This document shows, piece by piece, positions 6,758-12,894 of a stretch of DNA of 64,000 nt (positions are counted from its first letter, which is position 1; the number at the start of each line of letters is the position of its first letter). The position numbers and the translations under genes are program-made. Where the stretch lies: the NCBI GenBank assembly GCA_046343415.1, contig JBKDNL010000028.1, forward strand, positions 10,949 through 74,948, read 5' to 3'. This DNA comes from JALHMQ01 sp020248785 (GTDB lineage Bacteria; Pseudomonadota; Gammaproteobacteria; Burkholderiales; Burkholderiaceae_F). Under the pieces are notes generated by a model. It was given only the letters and a program-made list of their open reading frames with translations, did no database searches and was not told the origin of the DNA.

Positions 6758-6794
6758 CTTTCGTCCTTCGTTGTGCCGGCGTTCAGCGGGTGCC

Positions 6795-6856
6795 GGCTAA
6801 CCCTGCGTGCAAGCTGACCGGCCCTGGCGGGCCGGCAGCTTCACTCCACGTTAGGT
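6795..6856 (-). other. attC-like recombination site B (62 bp)
   Basis: Outer boxes are GGCTAAC 6795-6801 and GTTAGGT 6850-6856; in coding orientation the first is ACCTAAC, a perfect RYYYAAC. AAGCTG 6811-6816 pairs with CAGCTT 6836-6841. A6817 is the one-sided unpaired base. CCGGCC 6818-6823 pairs with GGCCGG 6830-6835. It begins two bases after the stop of the upstream gene (6858). This is the most canonical of the four sites. Confidence 0.82.
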
Positions 6857-6857
6857 T

Positions 6858-7448
6858 TCACAAAGCAGCCCGCAGCGCCCGCACCCACTCGGTTCGCGTT
6901 GCAGCGCGGCTTACCTCGTCTGCATGCTCTTTCTCGTGGTACTGCACATCACGCGACAGGCTTGCGCGGCGCTCGGCCGCCCAGGCTTCGCCAGTCAGTC
7001 GCACGGTCGGCGTCTCGCCGTAGTCGCCGCCGCAGTCGAATTTGATGCTCTGCTCAATCTGCTCGCACATGAACTTGCGCAGTCCCTCATGGTCGGGGGT
7101 CGGTGCCTTCCATGCTACGGCCTTTGCCAGCATGGCCCCATAGGCTTCGCGCTGTTTGCGCTTGTCCTCCAGTCGCATCAAGCGGCTTGTCTCAGCGTCA
7201 TCCCATGCACATGCGGCGGCGCGCTCCAAATCGGGCGGCGTCATGGCATCCAACGCGGCCAGTTCGCCCCGCGCCTTCTCCACGGCTTTCAGGTGGTAGT
7301 CGCTGGGCTCAAAGGCTTCTGGTATGCGGTCGCCGCCGCCCGGTTCGTCGCGCAGCGTCACGCAAGCCCCGAAGGCGCGTGCGCAATTCATCGCGTAGGT
7401 TTTGAAGTCGATGCCGTCTTTGATGTCGGCGGTGTATCCAGTAGGCAT
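6858..7448 (-). CDS. Cassette gene: conserved phage hypothetical (MPTGYTA family)
   Basis: The start at 7448 has GGGAGGACTTGAA. The protein (196 aa) begins MPTGYTADIKDGIDFKTY and continues MNCARAFGACVTLRDEPGG, a conserved opening I recognise from phage and prophage hypothetical proteins of unknown role. The remainder is helical and charged, with HEKEHADEVSRAATRTEW near the end. Its stop abuts attC-like site B and its leader follows site C, so it is the second cassette. No catalytic motif is evident. Confidence 0.78.
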   Translation of the reverse strand: MPTGYTADIKDGIDFKTYAMNCARAFGACVTLRDEPGGGDRIPEAFEPSDYHLKAVEKARGELAALDAMTPPDLERAAACAWDDAETSRLMRLEDKRKQREAYGAMLAKAVAWKAPTPDHEGLRKFMCEQIEQSIKFDCGGDYGETPTVRLTGEAWAAERRASLSRDVQYHEKEHADEVSRAATRTEWVRALRAAL

Positions 7449-7488
7449 TTCAAGTCCTCCCAGTGTTGTGGCTTCGTTCACCAGTGGA

Positions 7489-7550
7489 GCCGAACTGGCG
7501 GTTCAAGCGGACGCGCCAAAGGCGCGAGCCGCTTGACCTAATCGTTAGGC
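7489..7550 (-). other. attC-like recombination site C (62 bp)
   Basis: Outer boxes are GCCGAAC 7489-7495 (one mismatch) and GTTAGGC 7544-7550. TCAAGCGG 7503-7510 pairs with CCGCTTGA 7529-7536. CGCGCC 7512-7517 pairs with GGCGCG 7521-7526 around AAA. A7511 is unpaired on one side and AG 7527-7528 on the other. The TAA stop of the upstream gene (7545-7547) is inside the GTTAGGC/GCCTAAC box, a common arrangement in integron cassettes. Confidence 0.78.
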
Positions 7551-7886
7551 CCAAGGGGTCCAGGTGCCGCGAATGACGCTGATGCAGTCGCCGCTGTCCA
7601 GCATGTAATCACCCTCGCTTGCCTTGTCGTCTGCGGCCTTGATCGCTGCACACAGCCGCTCGCGCTCTGCGGCCACGGCCTCATCAAGCGCCCGCTCGTC
7701 ATACAGCGCCACCGCATGCGCGGACCCGCCGACAATCGCCGCATCGTCCTCCGCGTCCTGCTGGTTGTAGCGCAGGGTGTGCAGCAGCCCGCGTGGGCTG
7801 TATCGGTGCGCCCACGCGCAGGGCCTAACTGGCGTTTCGAGCCGACCTTCGTCGGCATGGGCGCTTTCGCGCTTCGGGTCATTCAT
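7545..7886 (-). CDS. Cassette gene: hypothetical protein (113 aa)
   Basis: It starts at 7886 with AAGGAGGCCGAG upstream. The N terminus (MNDPKRESAHADEG) is encoded inside attC-like site D, so its first residues are probably dictated by that site. The C-terminal part, LDEAVAAERERLCAAIKAAD then GDYMLDSGDCISVIRGTW, resembles short conserved phage proteins of unknown function. The stop codon lies in attC-like site C. It is the first cassette after the DNA polymerase. Confidence 0.7.
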   Translation of the reverse strand: MNDPKRESAHADEGRLETPVRPCAWAHRYSPRGLLHTLRYNQQDAEDDAAIVGGSAHAVALYDERALDEAVAAERERLCAAIKAADDKASEGDYMLDSGDCISVIRGTWTPWA

Positions 7887-7921
7887 CTCGGCCTCCTTGT
7901 CGGCTCAAACTATCGTTACTT
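7823..7921 (-). other. attC-like recombination site D (99 bp)
   Basis: Outer boxes are GCCTAAC 7823-7829 and GTTACTT 7915-7921. GAGCCGAC 7839-7846 pairs perfectly with GTCGGCTC 7899-7906, extended by TTT/AAA on the outside. The longer intervening segment contains the ribosome site and start codon of the first cassette gene and a small internal hairpin. The DNA polymerase TAA stop (7916-7918) is inside the outer box. It shares the CGCCAGTT side sequence with site C. Confidence 0.65.
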
Positions 7922-9904
7922 GGCGTCGCCGTAGCAGTCAGCCAAGTCGCCTTCACTCCACACGACAAGCTCCGGCCACCACGCGAGCGGTGTCCGCAAG
8001 AGCGACTGCAGCTTGTCCAGGAGCATCTGTGCCAGGGCCTCGGGCACGACGTAGGCCAGCTCGTCGTGCACCCGCAGGGCCGGGCGAAGCCCGATCGTGC
8101 TGCGCAGTGTGTCCGGGATGCGCTCGGCCACCGTCCACCGGAAGAAGTCGATGCACCGCTCCATGATGATGTCGCGCGCCAGGGCTTGCACGAGGTTCTC
8201 GCCGACCTTCGGGCCGTAGATGCGGGCGCGGTGCCGCCCCAGTGCGTACCACCACTCCTGGCTGATGTACTCCTCGCCATCGGCGCTCACTTTCTTGACC
8301 GGCTCCTCGCGCAGGTGCGGGTAGCGGATCAGCCGCCCGTTGGGCAGCACGATGCCCTCGGGGTGCGTCTTGGTCAGGCCCCACGGGTCAATCGGGCGCA
8401 CCACGCCTTTGTGGATGGCGCGCAGCGAGTCGTGGCAGGTCTTCCAGCCCTTCACGATCTCGATGTGGCGCATGCGCCAGTCGGCCACGTCGGCGGCGGC
8501 CTGCTCCTCGGTGATGTCCAGGTCGTCCTCGCGCGCCTTGACGTAATACTTCTTGGCGCCCATGCCGAAGCCCAGCCCCAGGTTCTCGCGCTTGGACGCC
8601 TCCCGCTGCTCCTTGGTGATCTCCTCGGGCGTGCGGCCCAGCTTGATCGCGTAGGACGCCCGGTAGATGTCGGCCGTGGGGTTCTCCCGCCACAGCTTCG
8701 TCGAGTACGGCACTTTCCACAGGGAGTGATTCACCCGCAGCTCGATGCCCGACAAGTCGGCCACCACCACCTTGTAGCCATCCGGTGCGCGCAGCGACCG
8801 GCGCAGGGCGTCGCCGGGCTTGGGCTTGCCGGACCTGACGCTGGGGAAGTTCTGCGGGTTGTACTCCTCGCCCGAGTCACGGCCGGTGGTGTAGGCGCCC
8901 GAATACTTGAGCGGGATGGGCAGCCGGCCACTTGCCAGCTTGCCGGCGGTGACGACCTTCTCGATGCGCGTCTCCACCAGGGTGCTCTTGGCCGACAGCC
9001 GTGCGCGCGCCGCGGCGGCGACCAGCTCGTTCTCGCTCTCCAGCAGGGCGACGAAGCCCTCGTCCTTCTTCGCCAGGGCAGGGATCATCTTGTCCGGGTC
9101 GCCGGGCGAGGGCTTCATCGGCACGGGCACGCCGAGCTTCTCCAGCAGGGCCGAGAACTGCGGCTGACTGGACAGGTTCTTGCGCACGTACTCGGCCGTG
9201 CCGGCGTCGTCGTGGGCGTTCCACTCCCCCTCGGCGCCCGCGTTTGTCAGCAGGGTGGCGAGCTGCAGCAGGGACTTGAGCTTGTTGCTGCGCTCGACAG
9301 ACAGCGCCTGCTCCAGCAGCGGGAAGTCCAGCTCGAACACCGGCTCGGCCCGCATGCGGGTCACGCAGTCGATCTGCCACAGCTCGTAGGCGCTGTAGCT
9401 CGGGCGCAGGCACTTGAACAGTTCGTAGCACTGGTCAGTGTCCTCGGTGTTGTACGCGCGCATGTCGCGCAGCTCGTCGGGCGTGAAGTCCTTCAGCCGC
9501 TTGCCCTTGGTCTGGAGCAGGACGCGGTTGTTCTTCACGCCCAGGCCGTAGTGCTCAACCAGCTTGGCGAGGCTCACGCCCGTCGTCTTCGCGTGCAGCG
9601 GCCCGGCCATCGCCATCGTGCAGCCCCACATGCGGGGGCGGATGCCTAACCTGTAAGCGAAGATATACGAGTCGAACCCGCTCATGTTGTGGCCGAGCAG
9701 CATGGCCCGACTGAAGTCGATCTCGGCCAGGGCGCGCTTGATCTGCGGCAGTCCGAAGTGCACCTTGGTCGGCCCGTCGTTGACCTTCAGCGACAGGCAG
9801 ATCAGCTCGAAGTGCGGCGACAGCACGTACTCCAGCGGGGACATACGGCTCAGGCTGTAGTCCGCCGCCCAGTACGTCTCGGCGTCGCTCGTGATGATGT
9901 CCAC
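7916..9904 (-). CDS. Family A DNA polymerase with 3'-5' exonuclease
   Basis: This 662-residue, T7-type enzyme has exonuclease motifs I (Asp7, Glu9 in SDAET), II (Asp78 in NMSGFDSY) and III (YNTEDTDQCYEL, about 151-162). Polymerase motif A is VADLSGIELR (Asp383, Glu388), motif B is KRENLGLGFGMGAKKYY (about 438-454), and motif C is VHDELAYVV near 625. It replicates the phage genome. GTG start at 9904 with AGGAG, overlapping the previous stop by one base. Its own stop is part of attC-like site D. All catalytic residues appear intact. Confidence 0.95.
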   Translation of the reverse strand: MDIITSDAETYWAADYSLSRMSPLEYVLSPHFELICLSLKVNDGPTKVHFGLPQIKRALAEIDFSRAMLLGHNMSGFDSYIFAYRLGIRPRMWGCTMAMAGPLHAKTTGVSLAKLVEHYGLGVKNNRVLLQTKGKRLKDFTPDELRDMRAYNTEDTDQCYELFKCLRPSYSAYELWQIDCVTRMRAEPVFELDFPLLEQALSVERSNKLKSLLQLATLLTNAGAEGEWNAHDDAGTAEYVRKNLSSQPQFSALLEKLGVPVPMKPSPGDPDKMIPALAKKDEGFVALLESENELVAAAARARLSAKSTLVETRIEKVVTAGKLASGRLPIPLKYSGAYTTGRDSGEEYNPQNFPSVRSGKPKPGDALRRSLRAPDGYKVVVADLSGIELRVNHSLWKVPYSTKLWRENPTADIYRASYAIKLGRTPEEITKEQREASKRENLGLGFGMGAKKYYVKAREDDLDITEEQAAADVADWRMRHIEIVKGWKTCHDSLRAIHKGVVRPIDPWGLTKTHPEGIVLPNGRLIRYPHLREEPVKKVSADGEEYISQEWWYALGRHRARIYGPKVGENLVQALARDIIMERCIDFFRWTVAERIPDTLRSTIGLRPALRVHDELAYVVPEALAQMLLDKLQSLLRTPLAWWPELVVWSEGDLADCYGDAK

Positions 9905-10227
9905 TACTTGCTCCTGAGTGCGCTGTCAGCGAGGCCGCGCAGAATGATGGCGGTGGTATGGGGTGCGTCGCGGATGCAGCGCAGAGCTGCTTCGAGATCG
10001 CGCACCCGCTTCTCTAAAGCGGGGGCCGTTTGCAAATCGGATGGGCGGGTGTAGAGCTTCACTTCTTGGCCCTCTTGCATGCCGCCGCCCGGCGGATACA
10101 TTGGGTCGCTCGTTAGCCACCCGCTTTCGTCGTTGAACCAGCGCCACTCCAACACTATCGGCTCGTCGCGCGACTCGCCGCCCGCTGCGCCCTGGTCTGT
10201 ATCTTGTGTTTTGTGTTTGCTAGTCAT
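9904..10227 (-). CDS. Hypothetical protein (107 aa)
   Basis: It starts at 10227, overlapping the preceding winged-helix gene by ATGA. The N-terminal third is polar (MTSKHKTQDTDQGAAGG). The middle reads PIVLEWRWFNDESGWLTSD, and the C-terminal helix contains LEKRVRDLEAALRCIRD. It resembles short phage proteins with a Trp-rich fold plus helix. No function is assigned; it is coupled to DNA polymerase downstream. Confidence 0.7.
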   Translation of the reverse strand: MTSKHKTQDTDQGAAGGESRDEPIVLEWRWFNDESGWLTSDPMYPPGGGMQEGQEVKLYTRPSDLQTAPALEKRVRDLEAALRCIRDAPHTTAIILRGLADSALRSK

Positions 10228-10877
10228 CGCTCTGCTCCTAGTAGGTTTGCCCAGGGGTTGATCTGGCGGGCGAGAAACACGCTCTCGCTTCGGCGCTGCT
10301 GACGCACCTTGTCCATGTGCCGGCGGACGGTGGCCTTGCGGTCGTGCTTGGGGCACGGCACGTCGGGCTTGTCGCCGAGGGCGAAGACCGCCGCCATCCG
10401 GCCGCGCGTGCCGAAGCTGTTCTTCCAGCCGCACACGTAGATTTCCTTCGCCTTGCGCAGCCGGCGCACCGTCCGGTACACGGTGTCGTCCGGCACGCCA
10501 AGCAGGCTCGCGCAGTGCGGGGCGGTGAGGCGGCGGTGCTGCCGGAGCATTGCCCGGACTTCCAGCAGGTGCTTGTCCTTGGCGCCTGTCCTGCGGTTCT
10601 TCGGGTTGGGCTTCGGGGCGTCAACCCCCTTGCCCGCAGCAAACACCCGCACCCACGGCGAGTTCGGCCGGGCGTTGCCGCGCTCCCACCGCGCGACGTA
10701 CAGAAGGCCCCGCTGGTGCATCAGCCTGACGCTCGTGGTCAGTGCCCGCCGTCCGCTCCTGTCCATCAGCTTCGCCAGGACGTTTACACGCTGCGGGCCG
10801 TAGCTCAGCAGGCAGGCCAGGATCGCTCGACGCGCGGAGGTCATAACCCGGCGCTTCACAGTCGAATCAGTTGTCAT
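10224..10877 (-). CDS. Double winged-helix DNA-binding-like protein
   Basis: This 217-residue basic protein contains two similar helix-turn-helix/wing units. The first is about 12-65 (ILACLLSYGPQRVNVLAKLM, then LTTSVRLMHQRGLLYVARW). The second is about 105-165 (HRRLTAPHCASLLGVPDDTV, then YRTVRRLRKAKEIYVCGW). Such tandem winged helices occur in phage transcription or replication initiators. Position immediately before DNA polymerase suggests a replication or operon-regulatory role, which is inference. Confidence 0.72.
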   Translation of the reverse strand: MTTDSTVKRRVMTSARRAILACLLSYGPQRVNVLAKLMDRSGRRALTTSVRLMHQRGLLYVARWERGNARPNSPWVRVFAAGKGVDAPKPNPKNRRTGAKDKHLLEVRAMLRQHRRLTAPHCASLLGVPDDTVYRTVRRLRKAKEIYVCGWKNSFGTRGRMAAVFALGDKPDVPCPKHDRKATVRRHMDKVRQQRRSESVFLARQINPWANLLGAER

Positions 10878-10906
10878 TCGTCCTCCAAATCACCTATCAC
10901 GGGGTG

Positions 10907-10933
10907 GACAATCCCGCAGGGCGCGGGATTGTC
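10907..10933. repeat. Dispersed GGACAA/TTGTCC hairpin, copy 1
   Basis: GACAATCCCGC pairs perfectly with GCGGGATTGTC around a five-base loop. It lies in the leader between the winged-helix gene and the 63-aa gene. It is one of ten copies of the same inverted repeat in the window. Confidence 0.85.
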
Positions 10934-10941
10934 TCACACAC

Positions 10942-11133
10942 TTACATTACGGAAATCGAGCGATAGAACACGAGGGGCCACACGGGCACCTCCTGCACCA
11001 CGCGCTTGTCCAGCAGCGCCTTCTGCAGGCGCTCGGCGTCAGGCGTCATCGCCGGCCGCAGGCATGAATACGTCATGGGCGTGCGGTGCTCGAAGCGCTG
11101 CGGCTGGTATGCCGATCCGATTCTGACTTTCAT
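10942..11133 (-). CDS. Small hypothetical protein (63 aa)
   Basis: It overlaps the previous gene by ATGA at 11130-11133. It is a basic protein with YQPQRFEHRTPMTYSCLRP, a helix DAERLQKALLDKRVVQ and a hydrophobic end WPLVFYRSISVM. No family is recognised. It is the last gene before hairpin copy 1. Confidence 0.65.
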   Translation of the reverse strand: MKVRIGSAYQPQRFEHRTPMTYSCLRPAMTPDAERLQKALLDKRVVQEVPVWPLVFYRSISVM

Positions 11134-11372
11134 GCCGCCTCCTTCTCGCGGTCTTTCAGTGGGTTGCGCCCGTCCGTCTGCATGCCGCAGAAGATCATCA
11201 GGCGGATCAGCCGGGCCTCGACCCTGGGCAGGATCACGTCGTCGGGCTGTGGGTGCTTCGAGGTACGCGCCTCAGCGGCAACGATCTCAGCCGTGGGCAT
11301 GCCCTCATGCCGCATCAGGGCGCACAGGCGTGCCTCAACACGGCGCAGGCGGGCGGCCGCCTCGGCCGTCAC
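11130..11372 (-). CDS. Small helical hypothetical protein (80 aa)
   Basis: GTG start at 11372 overlapping the peptidase stop (GTGA). The sequence contains two similar helical segments: LRRVEARLCALMRHEGMPTA (about 9-28) and LPRVEARLIRLMIFCGMQTD (about 48-67). This internal duplication (RVEARL-x-x-LM-x-x-x-GM) suggests a tandem helical hairpin. Function is unknown. Confidence 0.7.
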   Translation of the reverse strand: MTAEAAARLRRVEARLCALMRHEGMPTAEIVAAEARTSKHPQPDDVILPRVEARLIRLMIFCGMQTDGRNPLKDREKEAA

Positions 11373-12844
11373 AGTGCACCTCGCAGGAACTTGATCTTCT
11401 CGCGCAGGGCGGCCACCTCCGAGGCGAGGTCGAGGATCAAGATGGCCGCCTCCTCGGCGTTGCCCTCGACGAAGTCGATGACCTCCTGAGTCTTCAAGCC
11501 CTCGACCTCGGCGACGGAGTCCAAGACCGGGTCGTTGATGTCCGGCGACCCGCCGCGCAGCTTCTCGCCCGCGGTCGGCTTCTTGTTGTGCTTCTTCTTG
11601 CCGCCCCCGTGGTTGTGCCCGTCGCGCCAGTCCCGGCCGTACTTATGGTCGAGGAAGTTGTTGAACGCGTTCGCGCCGTGGCTGCCGTGGCTGCCGTAGT
11701 GCCCGCCACCCATCGCGGTGTAGTCGTCCTTGGTGCAGTCGCGGTCGATGGGCAGGCTCTCCCAGTCAACCTTGATGCACGCATCGCGCAGCGCCACGGC
11801 GTGTGCGTAGTCTTGGAACTCCTGCGTGCCGTGCTGGTTCTCGTAGCCCACGCCCAGGTTGATGCACTCGTGGATCAGCTTGCGGTAGTTCGCCGTGTCC
11901 GTGAACACGCCGCGGTCCGAGGGCTTGTATTCAAGGCCGAACACGTTCAGTCGCTCGGCCAGGGCTGCCGCGTACTTGTCCGAGGCGCACCGCTGCCCGC
12001 GCTGATGCGTGATGACCTCGTCGGTGCAGGGTCGGTCGAACGCCACCGCTGCGTCGAACTTCTGCAAGAACAGCTTGTCCTTCGCGGCCATCTCCTGCGA
12101 GCCCAAGCCCCCGCGCTCCTCGCCACGGTGAAAGACATACGTGCCGGGCACTTTGGCCTTGATCATCTCCAGCATGATCCACACGCCGATGCCGTCGTCA
12201 GCCCCCAGGCAGTTGGACTTCGGCGCGTCCTTGCCCGTGTCGAGGAAGATGTGGCCGAAGTTCGAGTCGTACACGATCTGCTGCTTGCCGTCGTCGCCGT
12301 GCACGGTGTCGGTGTGGCACGAGAACAGGGTCGTCGAGTCCTTGCCGTCCGGCCGGCGGACATGCGCAGCAACACAGCCGAGCTTGCGACTCTCGATCTT
12401 GTTCTTCGGCACACCGCGCTGCATGAGTTCGCCCCGCAGCCAGCCCATGAACTCAATCTCGGTCTTGCTGTCGTACGGCCGCTTGAGCGAGAGGATGTAG
12501 GCCAGCGTCTTGTCGACCTCCTCCGGGATCAGGTGCTGAGTCTGCGTGATGAGCGACTGCTGCACCGGGGCGGGCGAGGGCGACGGCAGCGACGGCGTGC
12601 CGTACACAACGATGCGGCCGGTGCCGTCGCAGTTCGCGCAGGGAATCTGCGCGCCGGTGTGCTCGCAGGTGATCTCGCCCCTGCCCAGGCACATGGCGCA
12701 CTCGATGGTGCGTCTGGTGGTACCCCCCGTCGCAGCGTTAGCGGCTGCGTTGCCCGTGTTGATCGCCGCGCCGACCTGTTCCATCAGCCGCGCAGGGTTC
12801 GGGAACAGCGTTTCGTGCGTGGCGTCTTCGTCAGTGAAGTGCAT
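11369..12844 (-). CDS. M20-like zinc metallopeptidase with N-terminal DnaJ-type zinc finger
   Basis: The protein has 491 residues. Residues 49-77 contain CAMCLGRGEITC and CANCDGTG, i.e. CxxCxGxG repeats of the DnaJ central zinc finger. Residues about 100-370 have an M20/M28-type dimetal peptidase core: His177-x-Asp179 in FSCHTDTVHG, bridging Asp216/217 in LGADDGIG, general base Glu242/243 in HRGEERGGLGS, Asp270 in VAFDRP and His338 in ENQHGTQEF. All five metal ligands and the base can be placed. The C terminus is His/Gly/Lys-rich, then acidic coiled coil. It should be a cytosolic peptidase or amidohydrolase; the substrate is unknown. Such a fusion is unusual in a phage early operon. Confidence 0.8.
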   Translation of the reverse strand: MHFTDEDATHETLFPNPARLMEQVGAAINTGNAAANAATGGTTRRTIECAMCLGRGEITCEHTGAQIPCANCDGTGRIVVYGTPSLPSPSPAPVQQSLITQTQHLIPEEVDKTLAYILSLKRPYDSKTEIEFMGWLRGELMQRGVPKNKIESRKLGCVAAHVRRPDGKDSTTLFSCHTDTVHGDDGKQQIVYDSNFGHIFLDTGKDAPKSNCLGADDGIGVWIMLEMIKAKVPGTYVFHRGEERGGLGSQEMAAKDKLFLQKFDAAVAFDRPCTDEVITHQRGQRCASDKYAAALAERLNVFGLEYKPSDRGVFTDTANYRKLIHECINLGVGYENQHGTQEFQDYAHAVALRDACIKVDWESLPIDRDCTKDDYTAMGGGHYGSHGSHGANAFNNFLDHKYGRDWRDGHNHGGGKKKHNKKPTAGEKLRGGSPDINDPVLDSVAEVEGLKTQEVIDFVEGNAEEAAILILDLASEVAALREKIKFLRGAL

Positions 12845-12863
12845 GTGGTTCTCCGAGTTAGCG

Positions 12864-12892
12864 GGACAAGCCCGCGGGTTGCGGGAATGTCC
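12864..12892. repeat. Dispersed GGACAA/TTGTCC hairpin, copy 2
   Basis: GGACAAGCCCGC (12864-12875) opposes GCGGGAATGTCC (12881-12892) with a two-base central mismatch. It lies in the leader of the peptidase gene, between it and the 804-aa gene. Confidence 0.82.
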
Positions 12893-12894
12893 GG

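Noticed and set aside
8066..9649. Long plus-strand open frame (over 500 codons) opposite the DNA polymerase, and similar long antisense frames at 11006-13114 and 13147-15153
   Set aside because: Their products are low-complexity His/Arg/Val/Gly-rich shadows produced by GC-rich third positions of the real minus-strand genes, whose motifs are clear or whose ribosome sites are good.
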